A program made the translations under genes and the position numbers. DNA of 64,000 nt from positions 70,136,500 to 70,200,499 of the forward strand of contig CM057827.1 in assembly GCA_030068075.1 (NCBI GenBank), written 5' to 3'. The notes under the pieces were generated by a model. That model saw only the letters and a program-made list of their open reading frames with translations. It ran no database searches and was not told the DNA's origin. This DNA comes from Paguma larvata (taxonomy: Eukaryota; Chordata; Mammalia; Carnivora; Viverridae). This document shows positions 1-9,889 of the stretch, piece by piece (the first letter of the stretch is position 1; the number at the start of each line of letters is the position of its first letter).

Positions 1-1608
1 AAATACAAACCTCGCTCTATTTGTTATAGAAATTTACTTTATATACACATTCTTTTATATATGTTGGAATTATTTATATTGCATGACTTAAAACAGAATA
101 ACCTACATGGGAACTACCTAATACTTATTAACAGGGAGTTAGTTAAGTAGATTATATCTACTCTTATTGTGGATCATATGCATCTATTAACAGAATTAGA
201 TTAATTACTTATTAACAGAATTAAGTAGATCTCTGTGTGTTCATCTCCAAGACATATTAGTAAATGCAAAAAGTAATGTGCAGAATAGTCTACATAAATC
301 TTTTGGGAAAGATATAAATATGCATGCTGATATAGGCACACACAATATTTTTCCAAGTGATACATAATTTTTTTTTAAAAGTAGTGGTTGCCTTTAGGGA
401 GTGAAATTGGCAGGTTAAAAAAATGTTTTTTGTATCTTTCTGTAATATTTGACTTATCTAAGCATATCCATGTATTATATTGCTTTCACATATAGGTAAT
501 AGCAAATGTCTGGGAAGTGGTAAGCCATTACATTTTTATTCTTTACAAGTTTTATCTTACAAATGATTGCATGCTACTTAAGAATATCCAGAAATCAGGA
601 AAAGAAGTGGAGAGTAGGTTAATATTTTCTCCCCGCTTTTGGGCTTCCAATAATTTGTGAATTACATCGAGGACTTCAGAAAAAGAATCCATTTATGTGT
701 CATTGCCCCAAAACTCCTCAATCCCTTACCTCACCTCCTCCGCATTCCCATTAAGAGGAGCTACTTCTTACTGGGTTACGTGTAGTTATAGAAGGGGTGT
801 GTGTGTGTCTCCTGAATTATATCTGGCCAAAGGGGTACGATATAACAATGGACACAGTCTTCCCACATTACTACTCAGAAGAGCTCTGAGCCTGGGGAAT
901 AAGCCTGATTTGGGGCTGTCAGAATCACCGTGACTTCCTCCTTGTTTCCCTCTCTGTGGATTCTCTCTTGGGGGCACAGTAGTGGTCCTGCCAGCTGGTC
1001 TCAGTCAGGGACACTCCAGCTGCACAGGCATGCCGTAGTGACTTTGGCTGTCAGAGGGACTCTGGTTCGCTCCTCTTAGGAGCTCTGTTTCCATGCAAAG
1101 GGAGTTATATTTGAGTTTGCTTGGATGCTGGGTAGCATCCAGAAACCGTATGTCATATTCCATTTGGTACATCAGGGGAGGGTCGATGCAGCTCCATTTG
1201 TCTATAGAGTCTAAACCCAAGCCCTCATTCAGTTTACTATCCTTTTACTGCTATGCAAATAACTCACAAAGGGATGGATCGCTCCCTTGTCAAATCTTGT
1301 TACGTTCCTGGTAACCAGGATTGGTTCATCACAAAATTACCAGGTTTGGCCAGTGCCTTTCAGTTCTGTCTCTCTCACTCTCCCTGGAAAAGTCATGTCT
1401 TCCCAGAAAGTGCCGATTTTTCAGGGACACGTGGTATTAATGATGCTGCGTCCCCAGCATTTTGGTTCAGACACAGGAAATGCAAGAGGACAGTTGTAAA
1501 ATGTTGGGGAAAGGAAGAACATTTTCTTCCTTCTAACCCAGAACTTCATGACTCTGCAGTTGACCGTGGTACCCCTGGTCCTGTTGTGGGTCTGGGCTGT
1601 TCTCTTTC
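1..1608. other. Unassigned AT-rich to mixed sequence
   Basis: No gene or confidently named repeat is visible. The part around 370-500 (a stretch reading agtggttgcctttagggagtg followed by an AT-rich run) resembles the sense 3' end of old mammalian L1 elements, but it is too diverged to call. The small open frames on both strands lack codon bias, a recognisable domain or splice context. It could be intronic or intergenic. Confidence 0.4.
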
Positions 1609-1622
1609 TGTCCTGGAATTTA

Positions 1623-1837
1623 AAATTTTTTTTTAATGTTTATTTATTTTTGAGAAACATAGAGGCACAGCGTGAACAGGGGAAGGGCAGAGAGAGAGGG
1701 AGACACAGAATCAGAAGCAGGCTCCAGGCTCCGAGCCGTCAGCACAGAGCCTGACACGGGGCTCGAACTCACAGACCGCGAGATCATGACCTGAGCTGAA
1801 GTCGGCCTCCCAACCAACTGAGCCACCCAGGCACCCC
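1623..1837 (-). mobile_element. CAN-SINE (tRNA-Lys derived), full length
   Basis: Read on the minus strand the element has the tRNA-like head, the gctctgtgctgacggctc middle, the CT-rich tract and the AATAAATAAACATT tail. It is bounded by a 14-bp TSD, tgtcctggaattta at 1609-1622 and tgtcctgggattta at 1838-1851, so both ends are exact. Such SINEs are non-coding and mobilised by L1 machinery. Open frames across it are translations of the repeat. Confidence 0.97.
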
Positions 1838-1851
1838 TGTCCTGGGATTTA

Positions 1852-2595
1852 GGATGGCCAGTGACTTCTCTTCAGATTTGATTTGAAGGTGCTAAGGGTG
1901 TGCCTCTAACCCATGCTCTTTCAGTCGTCCATATTAATTTAACAGGAATTTACTGAGTGGCCTTTCTATGATGGTCAAATGATCCCACACCACCTGCAGC
2001 TTAGAAAGTATATATGCTATTGGTAAACAGTGGAAAAAACCAGGCAGGTGTCCAGGGGCAGCGAAGCATACCTGAGAATCTGTTTATAGCTCCAAAGCCT
2101 ACAGGACATGAAGCCACAGGGTAGTTAGGATGGGGCCAGGAGGATCAGGGAAAGTTCTAAATAGGTGGAATAAAGAAATCTACTTAACTCATACCTTGGA
2201 TGACCTCTGCAAATAGCCTCCTAGCTACAGTGTTCTGGTGGATAGCTGTTCATTATAGTATTATGGCATTTGAGTTTCTGCATTTGCTTCTCCCCTAAAG
2301 CTGTTCTTCCTCCTGCAGTTTGTGGCAGGTGGTGGCACCATTTATCAGTGAGGGCAATTAAGGAGTCCATAGCCCTGTAAATGGGAGGAGAAGCCATCAC
2401 CACCCCAGTGACAATAACCACGGAGGCTCATGGCAATGGCCATGCCGAGGTGCCTGCCCTCTGACTAAGACCTGCCTAAGGAATCTAATTCCATCCTTTT
2501 TCTGGGCTTCAAGGAGTCTATTTATTCTTGAAGTCATTCCCAGTGTCAGGGGAAAGTGGCTGCCTGACCCTTCCTGCTCCACACTTGCCCATGGT
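1852..2595. other. Unassigned stretch
   Basis: Mixed-composition sequence with no recognisable repeat, gene or RNA. Only short frames occur. Confidence 0.4.
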
Positions 2596-2990
2596 AACAG
2601 GCAGGATAAGCTACGCTGGGTAATCAACAATCCCCAAATCTCAGTGGCTTAACTCAATAAGAATTGATTGCCTGTGTCAGTGCAGGCTCCGTGGGCCTCC
2701 TAGGCAGCTCTTCTTCAAATGCCAACTCAGGGGCCCTGGCTGCTTCCATCTCGCAACTTTATCATTTCAGAATCCTTCACTTCCAACCACACATATAGGA
2801 GGGAGAAGATGAGCGGAGGTTCTTGAGGAAATTGTAGGGGCCAGGCACAGGCAGAAATTGTTACAGCTCCAACAGAATTGGCACAAAGGCTGGAGTAAGC
2901 CTTTGTACGTTTGCAGGAGAAGAAATGGGAGTGGTGAGTGCTGATCCAGTCTTTGTCATAGTCACACAGAGGCTTCACCCCCCCTCCCAC
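2596..2990. repeat. Probable ancient interspersed repeat, family unresolved
   Basis: The stretch beginning near 2600 (gggtaatcaacaatcccc, then aaatctcagtggctta) matches a pattern shared by many old mammalian repeats that contain the phrase 'ctcagtggcttaa'. Related phrases occur at 24.7, 25.1 and 36.5 kb. I cannot name the subfamily from sequence alone. Confidence 0.45.
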
Positions 2991-3946
2991 CATGATTATT
3001 GCAACTACTTCCAGTTTTCAGGTACTATTGCAGAGAACTCTCTCTCCCCATCACAGTTTACCGGTTTTCTTCATTTTTTTAAACCTTAATGGCACTGGTT
3101 TACCCATGGTACATAAACAATTGAAACCTAAGGTACTGTGACAACGCGGCCACCATACCATTGTCATTCCATAATGTTTAATTGAATTAACGGAGAAGGC
3201 TAAGGATGTTTGGATTTAGGTGTCTCCACATTAGATTTGAAGAAAAGCCTGACTTAGGGGTCAGACTGAGCTTAAGGCAAGAAGAGACTGAGTTCTGCCC
3301 ATGGCCAGAGATGCCTCCAGAAATCTTTATCCTCTGAAATCCGGCTGTGGTACAGTGAGTCCACAGAACATGAAGAACTGTGGTCACCTGAAGAAGCATG
3401 CCAGCCTTACACTTGGGTCTGGTTATGATTCCCTGTGTTTGAGCCAACCCAGGGTTAATTAATTGGTCCTCAACTCCCCGTTTGATTCTGTTTCTGCGTG
3501 TGTTGACCTGGCCTTGCTCCTCTAGATCAACGAAGCAGAAGATCCTTGCTGGTCATCATTGCTGCAGACAGAGGATGGGTATCCGAGGTCTGAGCTAGCC
3601 TGGGTCTGGCCAGGCCAGGGTCCCACTGTAAACATGGCCCTGATAGGTGCTGAGTTATAAACCATTTAGTGGCTGCCTGAATTATCAACACATCTGATCT
3701 TCCTGCTCCTGCTTCCTGCTTCCTGTGCTAGAATATTACCATTATTATCAATAAGGAGCTTTGCCAGTAAATGTAAAACCCTGGGGCTTGATGACGTCCT
3801 GTTTACCTCTCCTTGGTGTGGCCTTCGCTTCTGTGAACTATTCACTCACCTCCTCCTCTCCGCTGCTAATGGTTGTAGCCTGGGGCAGGGCGTCTCTCCT
3901 TCTTCCTGGAACATTTATTAGTGTGATGAACTGAGCAGTTTCTTGT
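2991..3946. other. Unassigned stretch
   Basis: No supported gene or named repeat. A short T-run occurs near 3070. Nothing resembles an exon with flanking splice signals. Confidence 0.35.
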
Positions 3947-4262
3947 CTTTTTTTGGCAGTGGGTGTCTCACTGTTTACTTAATGACAAATGTTCCACATC
4001 CATGATCCTCTTCAGTCAGAAGCTCTTTGAGGGCTGTTGGCCTTGGCTAGTTGGAGAATGAAGTCATCTGACGCATTTACCCTGTGAGTGGCCCCACAGA
4101 TAGCATAGGGTTTAAACTGGCTTTCCAACCTGCCCATCACCTTGTCAACCTTGGCCTCGTTCATCTGGATGGACGCGTGGCCCTTGGTGCTGATGGTGCA
4201 GTTGCTGGCTGAGCATTTCTGTGTGCGCACAGGTCCACAAACTCACCAGTGTTGTCACGGGC
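3947..4262 (-). pseudogene. RPS21: RPS21 processed pseudogene (ribosomal protein S21)
   Basis: RPS21 is a small protein of the cytosolic 40S ribosomal subunit. Minus-strand frames at 4230-4012 contain KCSASN, HASIQMN, VDKVMGR, YAICGA and LAKA in the order and spacing of RPS21. The first part (TGEFVDL, near 4240) lies in another frame, so a frameshift separates it. A small deletion near the C-terminus shifts the ending, and the native stop survives only out of frame. The 3' UTR, including the part reading gtggaacatttgtcat, and a short oligo-A tail (T-run at 3948-3954) follow without introns, marking a retroposed mRNA. The 5' edge is uncertain because sequence upstream of the TGEFVDL part does not resemble the known leader. 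It is not expected to make protein. Confidence 0.93.
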
Positions 4263-5019
4263 GCTGAGGCCACGGCTAGTGCCACCACAATTGGGGCACT
4301 TTCTTGATGACTGTTTTTTTCAGCTCTGTGACCTGAGACCCCAAAACCATTTTTCTGAGAAGAACAAGACAGTAGGGCTAAGTGCTTTAATCCTCTGTCA
4401 CAAACATCCTCTTCTCTGTGCTGAAGCTTTGACTGATTGAAGTGCTTCACAGATTTCAAACCACTCCACTAACTCAGGATCTAGGGTTTTCTGGTGTTTA
4501 ACTAGAATGAATGTTACCGCACGCAGCTGCCGTGCCCTATTCCCGTGACTCTTAGCCCTATGCGGCTGCTGGAAAATTTTCTCAGTTCTTCTAGATGCAT
4601 CTTTCTTCCTGAGTTAGCACAACCTTTGAGCAAGTCAGCCATGCTGGGAAGTTGGCCTTCTGGCCTCCCTGCAGAAAAGATATGGGCAAAGGTGCTAGCT
4701 CTGCCTTTGTTTCATGTCCATGGAAATAGCGTGCCCCTCCCACCCCTGATTTAGGGCATGGTGTCTGCACTGTCCCCATGCTCATTCCCCTCTACCTGAC
4801 TTTTATCCAGGGCTCTCTCATCTAAATCTTCTCAGCCTTGACATTAGTAGGAGGGCTAATGAAAGTAGTCAGGGGAACTAGTAGATCCATAATGTGAGAG
4901 GAGGTATGGAAAAAACTTTTTAAAACTGTCACAGGAGATATAAAATCCTAGATTAGCCACATTCAAATAAAGACTATGAAAAGCATGAGAATCATTTAAA
5001 ATATTGGGTTTAAAAATTA
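4263..5019. other. Unassigned stretch
   Basis: Flank of the RPS21 pseudogene with no further recognisable gene or named repeat. Open frames here are short and unremarkable. Confidence 0.35.
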
Positions 5020-5112
5020 TAAAATACATATACATGTATAAAATAGTATCTATATACCCAGATATATACATATATATAGATAGATACACACACACACACA
5101 CACACATATATG
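5020..5112. repeat. AT/GATA/CA compound simple repeat
   Basis: AT-rich alternating sequence passes into a short tagatagata run and a (CA)n tract at about 5086-5106. It is likely length-polymorphic. The Cys-Val-rich frame on the minus strand here is only a translation of this tract. Confidence 0.9.
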
Positions 5113-5128
5113 TTTAAAAAACGAAATA

Positions 5129-5353
5129 GGGGCGCCTGGGTGGCTCAGTCAGTTATGCAGCCAACTTCGGCTCAGGTCATGATCTCATGGTCCGTGAGTT
5201 CAAGCCCTGGATCAGGCTCTGTGCTGACAGCTCAGAGCCTTGAGCCTGCTTCAGATCCTGTGTCTCCCTCTCTCTCTGCCCCTTCCCCACTCATGCTCTG
5301 TCTCTCTGTCTCTCAAAAATAAATAAAAAAAAAACATTAAAAATTTAAAAAAA
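5129..5353 (+). mobile_element. CAN-SINE, full length
   Basis: Starts ggggcgcctgggtggctcag and ends in an A-rich tail. An imperfect TSD is visible: aaaaaacgaaatag before the element and aaaaaatgatatag after it (about 5354-5367). It is the first of three SINEs in a row, and its 3' TSD copy became the target of the next one. Confidence 0.95.
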
Positions 5354-5373
5354 TAAAAAATGATATAGCCCAT

Positions 5374-5513
5374 GGGGCACCTGGGTGTCTCAGTCAGTTA
5401 AGTGTCAGATGCTTGATCTCAACTCAGGTCATGATCTCAGCATTTTGAGTTCAGGCCCTGTGTTGAGCTCCACGGTGGAAATGGAGCCTACTTAAAAAAA
5501 AAAAAAAAATTTA
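5374..5513 (+). mobile_element. Older, shorter CAN-SINE variant
   Basis: The tRNA-like head is present, but after gttcaggccctgtg the body reads ttgagctccacggtgg and then a poly-A. It lacks the gctgacagctcagagcctgg middle of the common felid form, so it belongs to an older subfamily. The TSD is aaaaatgatatagccca upstream and aaaaatgaaatagtcca downstream (5517-5533). Confidence 0.85.
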
Positions 5514-5562
5514 AACAAAAAATGAAATAGTCCAGAAAAAATATCAAATGAAAAGTAAAATC

Positions 5563-5784
5563 TTGGGATGCCTGAGTGGCTCAGTCAGTTAACCGTCGGA
5601 CTTTGGCTCAGGTCATGATCTTATGGCTCGTGGGTTGGAGCCCTGCATCGGGCTCTGTGCTGACAGCTCAGAGCCTGGAGCCTGCTTCTGATTCTGTGTC
5701 TCCCTCTGTCTCTGCCCCTTCCCCTGCTGACGCTCTATCTCTCTCTCTTTCAGAAATAGACATTAAAAAAAATTAAAAATAAAG
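5563..5784 (+). mobile_element. CAN-SINE, full length
   Basis: A complete head, gctctgtgctgacagctcag middle, CT tract and A-rich tail are flanked by a perfect 12-bp TSD, aaaagtaaaatc, at 5551-5562 and 5785-5796. Confidence 0.96.
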
Positions 5785-5835
5785 AAAAGTAAAATCCCCT
5801 TATATTTTCAGTTCTTCCAGAGGCTAGAGATTAGG

Positions 5836-6062
5836 AAAAACAAAAAAGCTGGATCACTACTTCATTTTTTTATAGCAAAATTAATTACACATAAGTCAAG
5901 TTGGCATAAAAATGAAACTATAAAAGTACTAGAGGAAAATATAAGAAAAAAACATATTTTAAAAAATATTCCTAATGTGAGACACTTTCCTAAGCATGAC
6001 TCACTAACTGAAGCCATAAAAGGAAAGGCTGATACATTTGACCATATCATATTTCATATTTA
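5836..6062 (+). mobile_element. Old L1 ORF2 fragment, sense
   Basis: The stretch with actataaaagtactagagg, later tcctaagcatgactc and gaagccataaaaggaaag matches a well-known segment near the 3' end of L1 ORF2. Many substitutions and stops show an old, inactive fragment. Confidence 0.75.
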
Positions 6063-6064
6063 TC

Positions 6065-6362
6065 TATTTTTGCCTTCTCCTTTTTCTATTATAATTTCAA
6101 ATAGAAGTGATAATATCAGGTATCTGTCTTATTCTGACTTCAAATGGAAAGCTTCAGATGGCCTCATTACGTTATCTGTGTGTTGTTTTTCTTTTCTTTT
6201 TTTTTTTTTGGTAGATACTATTTATGAGATTAAGGAAGTTTTATTCTTAGTTTGCTATTTGTCATGAATAAATGTTGAATTCTAGCAAATGCTTTTTCTA
6301 CATTAATTTTTATAATGTGATTTTTCTCCTTGAATCATATGGTGCATTATATTGGTTGATTT
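6065..6362 (-). mobile_element. L1 ORF2 fragment, antisense
   Basis: Plus-strand text such as gttttattcttagtttgc, then aatgttgaattctagcaaatgc and ggtgcattatattggttgat is the reverse complement of the L1 reverse-transcriptase region. It is diverged, non-coding and short. Confidence 0.8.
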
Positions 6363-6685
6363 TTTAAAAAAAAAGGATTTTATTTTTTAGAGCAGTTTTA
6401 GGTTTACAATAAAATTGAGAGGAAGATACAGAGATTTCGTATATACCTTCTGACCCCACACATACATGGCCTCCCTGATTAGCGACTTCACTTATCATAA
6501 TGGTACTTTTTTTTTTTCTTCCAAGGATGAACCAATCTTGACATATGATAAACACCCAAAGTCCATGGTTTACCTTAGAGTTCACTCTTGGTGTTGTACA
6601 TTCTGTGGTTTTGGACAAAAGTATAATGACACCTATCCATCATTATAATGTCGTACAGAGTATTTTCATTGCCCTAAAAATTCTC

Positions 6686-6919
6686 GGGGTGACTGCGTGG
6701 CTTAGTCGGTTAAGCATCCAACTTCGACTCAGGTCATGATCTCACAGTTTGTGAGTTCGAGCCCCGCGTCGGGCTCTGTGCTGACAGCTCAGAACCTGGA
6801 GCCCGCTTCGAATTCTGTGTGTCCCTCTCTCTCTCTGCCCCTCCACTGCTTGTGCTCTGTATCTCTCTCTCTCTCTCTCTCTGTCTCTCAAAAATAAATA
6901 AACATTAAAAAAATTAAAA
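6686..6919 (+). mobile_element. CAN-SINE inserted in L1
   Basis: Full-length felid-type element with a long CT tract. The TSD aaaaattctc flanks it at 6676-6685 and 6920-6929, both copies being L1 sequence. Confidence 0.96.
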
Positions 6920-7030
6920 AAAAATTCTCTGTGCTCTGCCTGTTCATACCTCTCCCAACCCCTAAGCCTTGACAACTGCTAATCTTTTTATTATCTCCAT
7001 AGTTTTTGCCTTTCCCAGAATGTCCTATTA

Positions 7031-7243
7031 AAAGTATTTTTTTCTCAATGTTTATTTAATTTTGAAAGAGAGAGACGGAGCATGAGTGGGAGAGGGCAGA
7101 GAGAGAGGGAGACAGAATCTGAAGTAGGCTTGAGGCTCTGAGCTGTCAGCACAGAGCCTGATGTGGGGCTCAAACTCACAAACTCTGAGATCATGACCTG
7201 AGCTAAAGTCCAACGCTTCACTAACTGAGCCACCCAGGCACCC
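7031..7243 (-). mobile_element. CAN-SINE inserted in L1
   Basis: Full-length minus-strand copy with a perfect 16-bp TSD, ccagaatgtcctatta, at 7015-7030 and 7244-7259. Confidence 0.97.
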
Positions 7244-8130
7244 CCAGAATGTCCTATTATTAGAATCATACAGTATGTAGCCTTTTCAAATTAGCTTCTT
7301 TCCTTTCGTAGTATTCATTTAAGGATCCTCCCTGTCTTTTTAGATAGCTCATTTCTTTTTAACACTGGCTAATAGAGCATTGTTTGAATATACCACTGTA
7401 TATTTATCTTTCACCTACGAAAGAACGTCTTGGTTGCTTCCAAGTTTTGGCAATAATGAATAAACCTGCTGCAAACATTGATGGGCAAGTTTTTGTGTGG
7501 ACATAAGTTTTTGGCTCCTCTGGGTAAATATCAAGGAGGATATGTGGTAAGAGTATGTTTAGTTTTGCAAGCAACTACCAAACTGTCTTCCAAAGTGGCC
7601 ATTCCATTTTGCAGTCTTCCAGCAATGAGAGTTCCAATAGCATTGGCTATTGTCAGTGTTCCAGATTTTGGCCATTTTAGAAGGTGTGTAGTGGTGTCTC
7701 GATGTTTTAATTTGCATTTCCCTGATGCTATATGATGTGGAGCATCTTTTCATTTGCTTATTTGCCTTCTGTTTATCTTCTTTGGTAAGGGATCTGTTAA
7801 GATCTTTGGTCCATTTTTAATTGGATTGTTTTCCTATTGTTGAAGTTTAAGAGTGCTTTGTATATTTTGGATAACAGTCCTCTATCAGATGTGCTTTTGC
7901 AAATGTTTTCTCCCAGTCTGTGCCTTGTCTTCTGATTCTCTAGATACTGTGTTTTGTGGAGCAGAAGTTTTTTATTTTAGCTAAGTCCACCTTGTTGATT
8001 ATTTCTTTCAGGGATCACTCACTCTCCACAAACTATGTTGATCTTGAAATATTAAAAATATAAACTTTTGCTCCCCGGGAAAGTCTATAAGATATTTTTT
8101 TCTTGGTTCTTCTAGTTAAGGTTAAAACCC

Positions 8131-8132
8131 TA

Positions 8133-8185
<53 letters not shown>
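8131..8185. repeat. (AAT)n microsatellite
   Basis: About 18 nearly perfect AAT/TAA units directly downstream of old L1 sequence. Its purity and length make it a likely length-variable marker. Confidence 0.98.
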
Positions 8186-8188
<3 letters not shown>

Positions 8189-8189
8189 C

Positions 8190-9645
8190 TTAATTGGCTA
8201 TAAGTATAAAGAAAAAAATTTAAAAATGCCAGCAATTTTTCTGTTCTGTTAAAGTTGAAAGTTAGAATTCATCTTTGGGAAGCAGAGGCCTTGCTTTTTT
8301 GATGTTGTGAAAAAATTTCAGTGGGCTTTTTGATTCTGCAAAGCCAAGCTAAAATACTGCTCTGGAGTGGAGAGGTACAAGACAGCAAAGAAACAAACTT
8401 AAGCAAGTAACTCCGCAGTTTGTTTTCTCTGTGGGTAGACTTGTCATTGTGGATGGCCATGTTTGGTGGAAAGCTGGCCTGAAACTTAGATTTTCTTTTT
8501 CACCAGGCTCAGAACAGCTAGAAGGTCTAGTTCCCAGGCAGAGAAATAGTTGGCCCCTGCAAGTGTACTGCAGGTGGGTGGGGGTGGGGTGGGGTGCAGA
8601 GAAGAGCACTGGTCAGTGGGTAATCTCTTGACAGTTAACCTAGGGAATCTAGAGAAGATGCAACTAGTTACCAGTTTACATTTTCTTTTCAGCAGTGTTA
8701 CTGGGTCTTGTTATCATATAAAGCTTAAGGATAGTTTTGTGAAATTATATCTGAGGAATAGGGTAGTGGACAGAAACACAGACTTGGAAGAAAGTGGTTT
8801 GAGGGGAGAATTATCTGTGTGGAGAAGCTGGTGATGACATGAAAAGATGGACCTGTGGCAGAGACGGGCAGCAGTCCGGACACAGGCAAGGGGGACAAGG
8901 GACAATTGGGATGTATATGTGGCATCCTTATGTATTCCTTGGCCATAATCAGAAATATTTAGGAAGGTTTTGGAAACCTGGTAAAGGATGGGATTTTTCT
9001 GTAAGCAAGCAGGATGGGGATTCAGGGTTCTCATACTAAGGGAAGCAGGATCCCTGCTAGCTAGAGAAGGTAGGAATATCTGGGTTACATCTAAAAATAA
9101 TTGCTTAATTACCCAATAGTGGGCCATACACTGGTAGATTATAGGTGCCTAAATTTGGCAGGAAAAGTAGCTTTGGCTTGGGGGCACAGCAGATGTCAAA
9201 TCAATATAACAGATGAAGAGAGATATGAAAAATGTTTCCTTACCTCCCCACCTCTGAAACATGCTGGCTACATTAAGGAACATGCTATGGACTCAGAAAA
9301 CAAGGGTCTAATCTCTCCCTTGGTTTTACTCCCATTCGATGTAAAACCTTGACCATGTTCTCTGGTCTCCTACCCATCAATTTCCTCATCTGTTAAAAGA
9401 AGTAAAGAGTGATGACAAATATCCTGGAGTCTTGTCCCATCCCAAGGGTGTTTGATGCTAACAGTAAGTAGGAAAAAACAAAACAAAACAAGGCGGACTT
9501 TGTCTCTTGGGTGAGGCAAACACGGCTAAAGGGGTAGAGATTTCAAACTAAAATTTCAGAGGGTTCAGGCAGGTATTCTAAAAAATAAAATGGGCTGGAA
9601 ATCCAGAGTTAATGGGGGTTTGTGTGCTTTCTAAAATGTTGACAA
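8190..9645. other. Unassigned stretch with a G-rich run
   Basis: No gene or named repeat is recognised. A G-rich segment at 8573-8596 has four or more G-runs of three to five bases and fits a G-quadruplex motif. A short aaaac repeat lies at 9473-9491. The 137-residue minus-strand frame near 8714-9127 shows no domain or codon signal I can recognise. Confidence 0.4.
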
Positions 9646-9657
9646 CCAATTCAACTT

Positions 9658-9877
9658 AAAAAAATTTTTTAAAATATTTGTTTACTTTTGAGAGAGAGAG
9701 AGACAGAACATAAGCAGGGGAGGGGCAGAGACAGAGAGGGAGATACAGAATCTGAAACAGGCTCCAGGCTCTGAGCTGTCAGCACAGAGCCTGATGCAAG
9801 GCTCGAACTTGGGAACAGTGATATCATGACCTGAGCCGAAGTCAGACGCTCAACTGACTGAGCCACCCAAGCGCCCC
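9658..9877 (-). mobile_element. CAN-SINE, full length
   Basis: Minus-strand felid-type element with TSD ccaattcaactt at 9646-9657 and 9878-9889. Confidence 0.96.
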
Positions 9878-9889
9878 CCAATTCAACTT

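Larger units (their letters stand above)
6365..8040 (-). mobile_element. Old L1 3' end (3' UTR into ORF2), antisense, split by two SINEs
   Basis: Starting with gagcagttttaggtttac, the text follows the antisense 3' end of L1M-type elements. It runs through ttccaagttttggcaataatg, attttggccattttagaagg and ttggataacagtcctctatc. SINEs at 6686-6919 and 7031-7243 interrupt it, each with a TSD that restores the L1 text, so the L1 predates both. No intact ORF remains. Confidence 0.88.

Noticed and set aside
1253..1636. 127-residue plus-strand frame
   Set aside because: No domain, no splice context, and its end runs into a SINE.
4856..5107. Cys-Val-Tyr-rich minus-strand frame
   Set aside because: A translation of the CA/TA simple repeat at 5020-5112.
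5110..5322. Recurring open frames of the type MAQSVK...SAQVMIS...GSVLTAQSLEPASDSVSPSLSA seen in many places
   Set aside because: They coincide exactly with CAN-SINE copies, so the shared peptide is the translated SINE and not a protein family.
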